Origin: Rubrobacter tropicus | GTDB taxonomy: Bacteria; Actinomycetota; Rubrobacteria; Rubrobacterales; Rubrobacteraceae | Assembly: GCF_011492945.1 (NCBI RefSeq) | Contig: NZ_CP045119.1 | Coordinates: 186,001-250,000 of the forward strand | Length of the DNA stretch: 64,000 nucleotides | Reading direction: 5' to 3' | Shown: positions 33,035 through 41,062 of the stretch, piece by piece | Layout of the letters: each line of letters starts with the position of its first letter | How positions within the stretch are numbered: position 1 is the stretch's first letter | Notes under the pieces: model-generated | Told to the model about the DNA's origin: nothing | What the model saw: only the letters and a program-made list of their open reading frames with translations | Database searches by the model: none | Made by a program: the position numbers and the translations under genes

Positions 33035-33943
33035 ATGCACCGCCGTCCCGGCTTGCTTAAGATGTCTCGCGTGATAGGCAAGCCAAAAACCCCGGGTCTG
33101 GGCCGACTCCGCCTGCTGGCGGTCCTGCTGCCCGCGGGCGCGATGGGGGTCTTCGAGTTTCTGCGCCACCAGTGGCTCTCGCACGCCCTGCCGGGCTGGC
33201 TGGCTGAAGGGTGGGCCGGCAACGTCCTGGGCGCCCTGGTCGTTGGCGGCGTGGTCTACGGTTTCGTGCGCGTCTTCGGGGGGCTGGTCCAGAGGTCTGC
33301 CGGCGAGACGGCGCGGGCGCGGGAGGAGGCCGCGGTTCTCTCCGAGCGCCAACGCCTGGCCCGCGAGATGCACGACGGGGTAGCCCAGACGCTCTTCTAC
33401 CTCGGCGCCAACCTGCGGGAGGTCCGCGCGCTCCTCGAGTCGGGCGAGGAGGTGGAGGCGCTAGACGGGGTTCGGACCGCCGAGCTGCACCTGGAGGAGG
33501 CCCACGAGAGGGTAAGGGCGGCCATCGCGGACTCGCGCCAAAACGGGACGCGGGACCTCGGCGAGTCGCTGCGCCGCGCCGCGGTCGAGGCCTCAGGCCG
33601 CCTCGGGATGCGGGTGGTCTGCGAGGTAGAGGGACGCCCCTCCGTGCCGGCCTCCTCCCAGAGGCAGGTCCTGGCGATAGTCCACGAGGCCCTCACCAAC
33701 GCGCACAGGCACGGCCGGGCGCGCGAGGCGCTCGTGCGCGTGGACGCGGATGAAGGGAGCGTCTGTGTCGAGGTCTCCGACGACGGCGGCGGGTTCGACC
33801 CGCGGGCGCGCCAGGGCGAGAGTAGCTACGGGTTGGAGATCATGGCCGAAAGGGCAATGATGCTCGAAGGCGAACTGAGCCTCGCCTCCTCGCCCGGGGG
33901 CGGGACGAAGGTGACGGTGCGCCTCCCGGAGACCGGCACGTGA
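33035..33943 (+). CDS. Small membrane NarL-type sensor histidine kinase
   Basis: About 302 aa. Two membrane helices (about 22-40 and 60-85) are joined by a short extracytoplasmic loop. A HisKA_3 dimerisation domain follows with phosphoacceptor His113 in AREMHDGVAQTLFYL, then a HATPase domain with VHEALTNAHRHG and DDGGGFDPRA. There is no separate sensor domain, so it may sense membrane or envelope state, or a partner protein. The start is uncertain among ATG 33035, ATG 33062 and a TTG at 33008. The stop overlaps the GTG start of the response regulator, so the two form a translationally coupled two-component pair like LiaS-LiaR or DesK-DesR in layout. Confidence 0.9.
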   Translation: MHRRPGLLKMSRVIGKPKTPGLGRLRLLAVLLPAGAMGVFEFLRHQWLSHALPGWLAEGWAGNVLGALVVGGVVYGFVRVFGGLVQRSAGETARAREEAAVLSERQRLAREMHDGVAQTLFYLGANLREVRALLESGEEVEALDGVRTAELHLEEAHERVRAAIADSRQNGTRDLGESLRRAAVEASGRLGMRVVCEVEGRPSVPASSQRQVLAIVHEALTNAHRHGRAREALVRVDADEGSVCVEVSDDGGGFDPRARQGESSYGLEIMAERAMMLEGELSLASSPGGGTKVTVRLPETGT

Positions 33944-34590
33944 GCCCGGCCGGGGTCAGGCGGGTGCTACTCGCCGACGATAGCGCCCTCGCCCGCCGGG
34001 CGGTATCGACGCTGCTCAAGCGGGAGCCCGGGTTCGAGGTGGTCGGGGAGGCCGAGGACGGCTACGGGGCGCTCGCCCTGGCGCGGGACCTGAGGCCGGA
34101 CCTCGTCCTCATGGACATCAACATGCCGCGGTGCGACGGCCTGCTGGCGACCCGGCTCCTCAAGCGGGAGCTGCCCGAGACAACCGTGGTCGTGCTCACC
34201 GTATCGGGGGACGCGGGGGACCTCTTCGAGGCGATCCGGAGCGGCGCGCAGGGGTACCTGCTCAAGAGCCTGGACCCGGAGAGCTGGCTCGAGTGCCTGA
34301 GGGGTCTCGCGAGCGGCGAGGCCATGCCAAAGGATCTGGCCCGGCGCATCCTTACCGAGTTCGCGGCCCGGGCCGCCCCGGCGGACCCCGACGCCCGCCT
34401 GACGGAGAGGGAGCGCGAGATACTCAACCTCGTCGCCTCCGCCATGACGAACAAGCAGGTCGCCGAGGCTCTGTACATCTCCGAGCAGACGGTAAAGAAC
34501 CACGTGAAGAAGATCATGCAAAAACTGCGCCTGAAGAACCGCGTGGAGCTGGCGCTGCACGCCCGGCGGGTCGCGTTGGGGGGGCCATGA
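33940..34590 (+). CDS. NarL/LuxR-family response regulator (pair of preceding kinase)
   Basis: A 216-aa regulator. The receiver (about 6-122) has Asp59 in LVLMDINMP. The LuxR-type DNA-binding domain is LTEREREILNLVASAMTNK...VAEALYISEQTVKNHVKKIMQKL in pieces, with the standard recognition helix. GTG 33940 overlaps the kinase TGA. A long perfect hairpin separates it from the copper operon, so it may end its own transcript there, but it is also the nearest regulator to that operon. Confidence 0.93.
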   Translation: MSPAGVRRVLLADDSALARRAVSTLLKREPGFEVVGEAEDGYGALALARDLRPDLVLMDINMPRCDGLLATRLLKRELPETTVVVLTVSGDAGDLFEAIRSGAQGYLLKSLDPESWLECLRGLASGEAMPKDLARRILTEFAARAAPADPDARLTEREREILNLVASAMTNKQVAEALYISEQTVKNHVKKIMQKLRLKNRVELALHARRVALGGP

Positions 34591-34591
34591 T

Positions 34592-34644
34592 GGCCCCGGC
34601 GGAAGATAGCCCCAAAGGGTCATGGAAGGTCTTCCGCCGGGGCC
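34592..34644 (+). terminator. Long perfect hairpin between regulator and copper operon
   Basis: GGCCCCGGCGGAAGA (34592-34606) is perfectly complementary to TCTTCCGCCGGGGCC (34630-34644), leaving a 23-nt loop. It starts right after the regulator stop. No T-run follows, so it is an unusual terminator or an attenuator/processing site for the downstream YcnI-CopC-CopD genes. A -10-like TAAAAT lies after it (34663-34668). Confidence 0.6.
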
Positions 34645-34692
34645 CTAAACTACGAGCGGCAGTAAAATCACCCGAAGGCTAGGAGATCAACC

Positions 34693-35295
34693 ATGCGCAA
34701 GACCGGGCTTCGAGTCGTACTTTTGAGCGTGTTGCTGACCTTCGGGCTAGCCGGAGCGGCCCTGGCCCACGTCGAGGTCTCCCCGGACCAGGTCCCCGCG
34801 GGCGCCACAGAGACGTTCACGATCGAGGTCCCCACGGAAAAGGAGATCCCGACCACCGAGGTTCGTATCGAGCTTCCCGAGGGCTTCGAGGCCGGCGGCG
34901 CCGAGGCGCCCTCCGGTTGGCGGGGCGAGGTTCAGGGCAACGCGCTGGTGTGGACGGGGGGCGAGATCCCGGTCGCGAACTCGGAAGAGTTCTCCTTCGA
35001 GGCCACGGTCCCCGACGAAGCCGGCAGCTTCAGGCTGAGCGCCATTCAGACCTACGAGGACGGTAGCGTGGCCGAGTGGACCGGCGCCCCGGACTCCGAG
35101 GAGCCGGCCCCCGTGATCGAGGTTGCCTCTGGTGGAGGAGCCTCGGGTGAGATGGACGAGCCGCAGCACGGCGACACGCAAGGCTCTCACGAAGAGGTCC
35201 CCGACACTGGTGGCGTAAACGCTGGCCTGCTTCTCGGGGTGTGCGTCGCGGTCTTCGCGGCGGCGTCTCTGCTCTTGAGGTCGGCCGTTCGGTGA
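34693..35295 (+). CDS. YcnI-like copper-binding protein (DUF1775)
   Basis: A 200-aa exported protein. The signal peptide ends at GAALA-H, so the mature protein starts with His, as in YcnI/DUF1775 proteins where the N-terminal His binds Cu(II); the AHVEVSP motif and SGWRGEV fit. A cupredoxin-like beta domain (about 25-145), an acidic linker and a C-terminal membrane helix (about 178-196) follow, anchoring it outside the membrane. AGGAG stands six bases before the ATG. The gene overlaps copC and lies before copD, the same trio as in Bacillus and Actinobacteria copper-uptake loci. It is probably a metallochaperone for exported cuproenzymes. Confidence 0.88.
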   Translation: MRKTGLRVVLLSVLLTFGLAGAALAHVEVSPDQVPAGATETFTIEVPTEKEIPTTEVRIELPEGFEAGGAEAPSGWRGEVQGNALVWTGGEIPVANSEEFSFEATVPDEAGSFRLSAIQTYEDGSVAEWTGAPDSEEPAPVIEVASGGGASGEMDEPQHGDTQGSHEEVPDTGGVNAGLLLGVCVAVFAAASLLLRSAVR

Positions 35296-35825
35296 CGGCC
35301 GGGGCGGTCGGCCGGCGGCTGGGCGTCCTTCTGGGCCTGGCGACGCTCCTGGTGGTCCTGTGCGGCTCTCCGGTGCTCGCCCACGCCGAGCTCTTGCGCG
35401 CGACGCCCGCAAACGGTAAAGCCCTTTCGAAGCAGCCCGGGGAGGTGCGGCTCGTCTTCGACGAACCCGTGCGGGCCGAGTTCGACCCGGTAAAGGTCAC
35501 CCACGAGAACGGCGACCGGGTCGACGACGGCGAGGCCGACACGCTGACGGAGGACCCCGACGTGCTGGTGGCGGAGTTGGGCGACCTCCCCGCCGGCGAT
35601 TATACGGTCGAGTGGCGCGTCACCTCGGCCGACGGCGACCCCATCTCTGGCGAGTACGGGTTCTCCGTCAGCGAGTCCGCGGTCGAAACCCCGGAAGACG
35701 GCGGTGGCGCCGCTGCCCCGGAGGAGCAAGACGCGGTCGGCGGGGGGACCCTCGGTGTGGTCCTGGGTGTTCTGGTCATCGGCGGTGTCGCGGTCGCCGG
35801 CTTCGTGATGCTGCGCAGGGGTTAG
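35292..35825 (+). CDS. copC: CopC-domain copper-binding protein
   Basis: About 177 aa. The signal peptide ends in SPVLA-HAELLRATPANG, giving a mature N-terminal His, the Cu(II) ligand of CopC proteins. The CopC beta-barrel extends to about residue 115, with DGDPISGEYGFSV at its end. A Gly/Ala/Glu linker and a C-terminal membrane helix follow, so it is anchored on the outer face of the membrane. I chose GTG 35292, which overlaps the TGA of the YcnI gene; a longer upstream start would put 17 residues before the signal peptide. It works with CopD in copper uptake or homeostasis. Confidence 0.88.
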   Translation: MTAGAVGRRLGVLLGLATLLVVLCGSPVLAHAELLRATPANGKALSKQPGEVRLVFDEPVRAEFDPVKVTHENGDRVDDGEADTLTEDPDVLVAELGDLPAGDYTVEWRVTSADGDPISGEYGFSVSESAVETPEDGGGAAAPEEQDAVGGGTLGVVLGVLVIGGVAVAGFVMLRRG

Positions 35826-35829
35826 GCCG

Positions 35830-36816
35830 GTGTCGAGGAGATCACGGCTCGCGGCGACCGTCATGACCGCGGCCGCTGCGCTGGCGGCCTCGCCCACCGC
35901 CGCGTTCGCGCAGGAGTCTCACGCGGGGGGCGGGAGGCTCCCGACTGTGGAGCTGCTGGCCGGCGTTACGCACGGCATCGTGCAGGGCGCCGCGGTGCTG
36001 CTGGTGGGGCTGGTCGCGTTCGTGGCGCTGGTGTGGCTTCCCATAAGTCGGGCCGCGGGAACCGACGGGGGCTCGGGCGCCGTCTTCGCCCGCGGGGCCT
36101 GGGCCCTGTTCGCCGCGCTGGCCCTCGTTGGCCTGGCCGACGTGGCCGTCTACACGGCGTGGGCCACGGGGCGGCCGCTAGGTCTCGGGCTGTACCTCGA
36201 GGGGCTCTTCGGGACCACGGCCGGACAGGTGGCGCTGGCGCGGCTCGGCACGGGGCTCCTCGTCGCGTTCGCGGTGGCGTGGGCTGCCGGGGGGGGTGGG
36301 ATCGGGCGCTGGTGGGCCGCCGCGGGCGCGGGTGGCCTGCTCCTCGCCACCCTGGTCCCCGAGAGCCACGCCGTGGCCCAGGGGCTACTCGCGATAACGG
36401 TCATCTGGCTGCACCTGGTGGCCGCGGCCTTCTGGACGGGCGGCCTGCTCGCCTTCCCGATTCTCCTGCTCGGCCCCCTGCGCGCCCTGGGCCTCGACGA
36501 GCGTGCCGACCTTCGCCGCCGCACCGTGCGCCGGTTCTCGAAGGTTGCCACCGTCGCGGTCCTCGTCCTCGTCGCGACCGGCCTCTACAGCACCCTGCTC
36601 AACGTCGCCGGTCTCGGCGCGCTCGTCGGCACCGCCTACGGCAGGGCCCTCGTCATGAAGCTCGGGATGACCGTGCTGCTGCTCGCCACGGGCGGCCTCA
36701 ACCTCATAGACAAGGGGGACGGACCGCTCGGCAGGATGGTCGGCCTGGAACTCGCCCTCGCCGCCGGCATCTTCGTGGCGGCCGGTTTCCTGACCAGCCT
36801 GCCGCCGGCAAACTAG
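35830..36816 (+). CDS. copD: CopD-family copper membrane protein
   Basis: A 328-aa membrane protein: a signal-like N-terminus (to about 27), then eight predicted helices. The family His/Met-rich pattern is seen in LVPESHAVAQ, WLHLVAAAFWTGGL and LVATGLYSTLLNV. CopD forms the membrane channel partner of CopC, generally associated with copper import in Bacillus YcnJ-type systems. GTG 35830 follows the copC stop by 4 bp, so the three genes form one operon. Copper supply is directly relevant to the three multicopper oxidases downstream. Direction of transport is inferred from family members. Confidence 0.86.
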   Translation: MSRRSRLAATVMTAAAALAASPTAAFAQESHAGGGRLPTVELLAGVTHGIVQGAAVLLVGLVAFVALVWLPISRAAGTDGGSGAVFARGAWALFAALALVGLADVAVYTAWATGRPLGLGLYLEGLFGTTAGQVALARLGTGLLVAFAVAWAAGGGGIGRWWAAAGAGGLLLATLVPESHAVAQGLLAITVIWLHLVAAAFWTGGLLAFPILLLGPLRALGLDERADLRRRTVRRFSKVATVAVLVLVATGLYSTLLNVAGLGALVGTAYGRALVMKLGMTVLLLATGGLNLIDKGDGPLGRMVGLELALAAGIFVAAGFLTSLPPAN

Positions 36817-36817
36817 G

Positions 36818-36982
36818 GCGGCCCGCTTCGCGGACCGCCGCCGTCAGCTTTCAGCCGTCAGCTATCAGCAAACGCTCAAGGCCGCACCAGCAACCCGGAA
36901 TCCTGTCCCCGTTGCAACCGTGGCGGTTCCCTTCCCGGCGATCATCGGCCTCCCGCCAGGTACTTGCTAAAAGCTGATAGCT
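36818..36982. repeat. Intergenic modular hairpin repeat, copy R4 (interrupted)
   Basis: Begins 1 bp after the copD stop with GGCGG-C-CCGC-TTC-GCGG-A-CCGCC. Then come GTCAGCTTTCAGCCGTCAGCTATCAGC and, after about 90 bp of unrelated sequence, AAAGCTGATAGCTTA. The two ends match R3 and R5 but the middle does not, so this copy seems to carry an insertion or to have decayed. Confidence 0.65.
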
Positions 36983-36985
36983 TAC

Positions 36986-37050
36986 CTAGCCCAAATTATC
37001 TACCGGCGATGGGTTAGGGAAAGATCACGCATCGGTCCGATGTCGGGGGA
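36986..37050 (+). promoter_or_regulatory. CTAG leader element L1 (upstream of oxidase 1)
   Basis: CTAGCCCA (36986-36993) pairs with TGGGTTAG (37010-37017). GGAAAGATCACG follows, then a self-complementary CATCGGTCCGATG (37030-37042). The GCGATCATT end seen in other copies is absent, so this is a diverged copy. Between it and the oxidase start lies a perfect 10-bp hairpin GGGCGGTCCG/CGGACCGCCC (37090-37099 and 37120-37129), just upstream of the ribosome site at 37141-37147. With R4 it fills the 337-bp gap; no gene is seen there. Confidence 0.65.
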
Positions 37051-37153
37051 GGGGGTTCGGGTGTAAAAAAGGGTCAAGAACAGAGATTCGGGCGGTCCGT
37101 CAGGGTTTGGCGACGCCGGCGGACCGCCCGTTACAGAGACAAGGAGGACCCCC

Positions 37154-38797
37154 TTGACTCCTGCCGCGCATTATACCCGCCGGGGAACGAGGTTAACCCG
37201 CAAGGAGGTGCTCAAGCTGGGCCTGCTCGGGGGCGCCGCGCTCCTGCTGCCGCTGGAGCGGGCGGCCCGGACGAAGTCTCTGGCGGATCGTATCCCGACG
37301 AGCCGGCTCCCCCGGCCGTTCACCTCCCCGTTCGCCGTCCCGCCCGTCTTGAAACCCCAAACCGTCGGGAACACCGACTACTACCGCATGACCATGACCA
37401 ACGCCCCCGTGCGGGTGCTGCCGGGGTTCCCGAAGACCGAGATATGGGGCTACAACGGCATCACGCCCGGTCCCACCATAATCCAGGAGAGGGGCAGGGA
37501 GACCGTCGTTCGCCAGATAAACGCCATCCGCAGCCCGGACCACCTGCACACCTCGGTGCACCTGCACGGGAACGCCACAAAGCCCCAGTACGACGGCTAC
37601 GCAAACGACGTCACGAAGCCGGGCTGGGGGAAGGACTACCGCTACCCGAACGGCCAGCCAGCCCGCACGCTGTGGTACCACGACCACGGCGTCCACGTCA
37701 CCTCCGAGAACGCCTACAGGGGCCTGGCGGGCCTCTACATCACCCACGACGAGCACGAGAGGGGACTCGGCCTGCCGAAGGGGTACCACGACCCGGTCGC
37801 CCGCACCGGGTACGACGTGCCGCTCGTGATAAGGGATGCCGTCTTCGCGACGAACGGCTCGCTCATCTTCGACCGCGAAGAGCAGGGGAGCCTGTTCGGG
37901 GACGTGATCCTGGTAAACGGCGTCCCGTGGCCGGTGATGAAGGTCGAGAGGCGCAAGTACCGCTTCCGCGTCTTGAACGCCTCGATCTCCCGCTCGTACA
38001 AGCTCGCCCTGAGCAGCGGTGACCCCATGACGGTGATCGGGAGCGACGGCGGGCTCATGCCGCACCCCGTCCGGACCGGCTCCGTGCGCGTGGGGATGGC
38101 CGAGCGCTACGAGATAGTCATAGACTTCGCCAGGTACAAGGTCGGGACGAGCATCGTCCTGCGCAACGGGGATCTCCCGAACAACCGCGAGGAGAAGAAC
38201 ACGAACGTCGTCATGCGTTTCGACGTGGTCTCGGACGCCACCGACACCTCTGGCAACAGGGTGCCCTGGAATCTCGGCAAGGTCGGGGACGGCGACTACG
38301 ACCCCATGCCGCTCCTCCCGTCCCAGTCCACGCACACCGAGAGGTTCGTCTTCGAGCGCAAGAACGGCAACTGGGTCATAAACGACGGTACCTGGAAGGA
38401 TATCGAGGATTCCGGCAACCAGTTGAACGCCGCGGTGTGCAAGAAGGACGAGATCGAGATCTGGGAGTTCCAGAACAAGAGCGGCGGTTGGTTCCACCCG
38501 ATCCACGTCCACCTCATAGACTTCAAGATCCTCTCCCGCACCGGCGGCAAGTCCCCCGGCGTCCTGCCCTACGAGAGAGGACCGAAGGACACGGCCTACG
38601 TCGGGGAGAACGAGACGGTGCGCGTCCTGGCGAAGTTCGGACCCCACCAGGGCCGCTACATGATGCACTGCCACAACCTGACCCACGAGGACCACGACAT
38701 GATGACCCAGTTCCAGGTCGGAACGGGCGGCGAGCGCTGGGACTCCGCCCCCCCGAGACCCGCCTCCGAGCTACCCCCGCTTCTGCCGGGTCTCTAG
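37154..38797 (+). CDS. Exported multicopper oxidase 1 (bilirubin oxidase/CotA type)
   Basis: A 547-aa three-cupredoxin oxidase. Copper ligands are all visible: HLHG (His136, His138), WYHDHG, HPIHVHL, and HCHNLTHEDHDMM, so both the trinuclear cluster and the type 1 site should be complete. It oxidises phenolic, tetrapyrrole or metal substrates using O2. The N-terminus (TRKEVLKLGLLGGAALLL) is Tat-like, but with Arg-Lys in place of the twin Arg. The TTG start at 37154 is supported by AAGGAGG six bases upstream. It is 50% or so similar by eye to oxidase 2, which follows; both are preceded by a CTAG leader element. Placement after copper genes suggests metallation outside the cytosol or before Tat export. 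Confidence 0.93.
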   Translation: MTPAAHYTRRGTRLTRKEVLKLGLLGGAALLLPLERAARTKSLADRIPTSRLPRPFTSPFAVPPVLKPQTVGNTDYYRMTMTNAPVRVLPGFPKTEIWGYNGITPGPTIIQERGRETVVRQINAIRSPDHLHTSVHLHGNATKPQYDGYANDVTKPGWGKDYRYPNGQPARTLWYHDHGVHVTSENAYRGLAGLYITHDEHERGLGLPKGYHDPVARTGYDVPLVIRDAVFATNGSLIFDREEQGSLFGDVILVNGVPWPVMKVERRKYRFRVLNASISRSYKLALSSGDPMTVIGSDGGLMPHPVRTGSVRVGMAERYEIVIDFARYKVGTSIVLRNGDLPNNREEKNTNVVMRFDVVSDATDTSGNRVPWNLGKVGDGDYDPMPLLPSQSTHTERFVFERKNGNWVINDGTWKDIEDSGNQLNAAVCKKDEIEIWEFQNKSGGWFHPIHVHLIDFKILSRTGGKSPGVLPYERGPKDTAYVGENETVRVLAKFGPHQGRYMMHCHNLTHEDHDMMTQFQVGTGGERWDSAPPRPASELPPLLPGL

Positions 38798-38803
38798 GAC
38801 AAA

Positions 38804-38827
38804 ACGGGGGCGTCTGTAGCCCCCCGT
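38804..38827 (+). terminator. GC hairpin after oxidase 1
   Basis: ACGGGGG (38804-38810) pairs with CCCCCGT (38821-38827) around a 10-nt loop, 7 bp after the stop. There is no clear T-run, so the terminator role is likely but not certain. Confidence 0.5.
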
Positions 38828-38964
38828 CGTGCATCGATCCTCGTGGCCTCCAGCGTCGAATCGGGCGAAACGGTTTCGAGAGCGCTTCTGCGAGGGAAGC
38901 GTTCCGAAGCCTTGATCCGCGGGTCACAAATACCCCAAACGGCGTAGACGCCTTGTACCGGATT

Positions 38965-39026
38965 TGCGCTAGGCAAAGATCGCTGCTTTAGACGATGTCT
39001 AAGAGCTTCCCGCGGGCGATCATTCT
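38965..39026 (+). promoter_or_regulatory. CTAG leader element L2 (upstream of oxidase 2)
   Basis: GCGCTAGGCAAAGATCGC (38966-38983), then hairpin TTAGAC-GAT-GTCTAA (38988-39002), then GGGCGATCATTCTGG (39014-39028). GATCGC (38978-38983) pairs with GCGATC (39016-39021). The upstream CTAGCCCA arm is poorly kept. A GGCG-TTTT-CGCC mini-hairpin and GATAAT (a possible -10, about 39070) lie before the oxidase 2 start. The rest of the 298-bp gap, 38828-38964, shows nothing else I can name. Confidence 0.75.
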
Positions 39027-39095
39027 GGTCATGAGGAGCGACTTTTTCAGAAGAGGCGTTTTCGCCAGTGATAATACAGAGACCGGGGGGGCGCG

Positions 39096-41033
39096 ATGCA
39101 AGCAGTAAGGACCAAGATCAGCCGCAAGGACATGCTGAAGATGGGCCTGCTCGGCAGCGCCGCCGTGGCCCTCCCGCTGGAGCGCGCGGCCCGGACGCAG
39201 TTGGCGGCGGCCCGCCTGCCCGAGAACCAGTTGCCCCGGCCTTTTCAGACCGAATTTACGGTACCGCCGGTCGCGAAGCCCGCCTACCAGGACGACACGA
39301 CCGACTATTACGAGATGGCCATGCGGTCGGCGTTCCTCCAGATCCTCCCCGCCCCCCTCCCCAAGACCGAGGTCTGGGGCTACGAGGGCATCACGCCCGG
39401 TCCCACGATCATGGCCAGGCGCGGCCGCAACGTCGTCGTCAGGCACAAGAACTGGATCCAGAGCCCGGGGCACGAGCACACCTCGGTCCACCTGCACGGC
39501 AACGCCACAAAGCCCCAGTACGACGGCTACGCCAACGACACCACCAACCCCGGCGAGTACAAGGACTACCACTACCCAAACGGCCAGGACGCGAGGACCC
39601 TCTGGTACCACGACCACGGCGTCCACGTTACCGCCTTCAACGCGTACATGGGTTGCGCCGCGTTCTACATAAGCCACGACGAGCACGAGATGAGCCTCCC
39701 CATTCCCAAGGGAAAGTACGACGTCCCGCTCGTGCTGCGCGACGCCATCTTCGGCACCGACGGGCAGATGATCTTCGACGACCAGGGCCACTCGAGCCTG
39801 TTCGGGGACGTGATCCTGGCAAACGGCGCCCCCTGGCCGGTGATGAAGGTCGAGAGGCGCAAGTACCGCTTCCGTATCCTCAACGCCTCGATCTCCCGCG
39901 GCTTCAACCTGGCCCTGAGCGATCGCGAGCCGATGACGATCATCGGCCACGACGGCGGGCTCGCCCCCGAGCCGGTCGAGGTCACTAGCTACCGCCACGG
40001 GATGGCCGAGCGCTACGAGGTCGTCATAGACTTCGCCAGGTACAACGTCGGAGAGAGCGTCGAGCTCAGGAACCTCGGGCTGCCCAACACGCAGGACTTC
40101 GCGACGACGAACCGGGTGATGCGCTTCGACGTGGTCTCCGAGGCGACCGACCTCTCCAACAACGAGATACCGGGCGTCCTCGGCAACAGCGAGCACCCCT
40201 ACAGCCCGATGAAGCTCCAGGAGTCGCAGTCCGTCAGGACCCGCCGGTTCGAGTTCGGGCGCGAGATCGTCAACGGCAGCGAGATGTGGACCGTCGCCAC
40301 GGACGGCGGGCCGGGCCGGATCTGGGACCCCAACCGCGTGGACGCGAACCCGGGGCTTGACGACGTGGAGATCTGGGAGTTCACCAACAACGGCGGCGGC
40401 TGGTTCCACCCGATCCACGTCCACCTCATAGACTTCAAGATCCTCGACCGCGACGGGGCGCCCCCGCATCCGTGGGAGCGCGGCCCGAAGGACACGGTCT
40501 ACGTCGGCGAGGGCGAGACGGTGCGCATGATCATGAAGTTCGGCCCGCACAAGGGCCGGTACATGATCCACTGCCACAACCTCGTCCACGAGGACCACGA
40601 CATGATGGCCCAGTTCGAGGTCGGTTCGGGCGGGGACGACCCGATCGCCTCGGCCCCCGCCAGGCCGACTAGCGAGGCGCCGCCGCTGTACACGGTGAAA
40701 GAGGACCCGCCGGACAAGCCGGACCCGCCCCTGCCCCCGAACGTGGCGCCGAAGGTCTCCATCCTGCGCCCCGCGCAGGGCTCCGTGACCCGCTCCCGGA
40801 GGCCCACCGTCGTCGCCCGCGTCACCGACGACAAGCAGCTGAGCAAGAGCAAGATCCAGCTCTTCCTGGACGGACGGCGCGTCGGCGAGTACGACTACCG
40901 CAACGACACCGGCGTCCTGACCTACGTGTGCCCGAAGCTCAAGCTCGGCTGGCACCGGGTGCAGATCCTCGCCACCGATGACCGGGGACTCAAGACGGCC
41001 CGGACCCAGAGCTTCCGCGTGGTGCTCCGGTAG
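39096..41033 (+). CDS. Exported multicopper oxidase 2 with C-terminal Ig-like domain
   Basis: A 645-aa paralogue of oxidase 1 with the same copper motifs: VHLHGNA, WYHDHGVHV, HPIHVHL and HCHNLVHEDHDMM. The N-terminus (SRKDMLKMGLLGSAAVALPL) is again Tat-like with Arg-Lys. Unlike oxidase 1 it continues past the third cupredoxin through a Pro-rich linker (about 530-548) into a beta-sandwich of about 90 residues (PKVSILRPAQGSVTRS onward) that ends in the sequence SFRVVLR, the same kind of ending as the surface proteins further downstream. The extra domain may fix the enzyme to the envelope. It starts the transcription unit that continues, after 29 bp, into the membrane protein and signal peptidase genes. 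Confidence 0.93.
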   Translation: MQAVRTKISRKDMLKMGLLGSAAVALPLERAARTQLAAARLPENQLPRPFQTEFTVPPVAKPAYQDDTTDYYEMAMRSAFLQILPAPLPKTEVWGYEGITPGPTIMARRGRNVVVRHKNWIQSPGHEHTSVHLHGNATKPQYDGYANDTTNPGEYKDYHYPNGQDARTLWYHDHGVHVTAFNAYMGCAAFYISHDEHEMSLPIPKGKYDVPLVLRDAIFGTDGQMIFDDQGHSSLFGDVILANGAPWPVMKVERRKYRFRILNASISRGFNLALSDREPMTIIGHDGGLAPEPVEVTSYRHGMAERYEVVIDFARYNVGESVELRNLGLPNTQDFATTNRVMRFDVVSEATDLSNNEIPGVLGNSEHPYSPMKLQESQSVRTRRFEFGREIVNGSEMWTVATDGGPGRIWDPNRVDANPGLDDVEIWEFTNNGGGWFHPIHVHLIDFKILDRDGAPPHPWERGPKDTVYVGEGETVRMIMKFGPHKGRYMIHCHNLVHEDHDMMAQFEVGSGGDDPIASAPARPTSEAPPLYTVKEDPPDKPDPPLPPNVAPKVSILRPAQGSVTRSRRPTVVARVTDDKQLSKSKIQLFLDGRRVGEYDYRNDTGVLTYVCPKLKLGWHRVQILATDDRGLKTARTQSFRVVLR

Positions 41034-41062
41034 AAGGGCCCACGGGCAGAAAGGAGCCGGCC

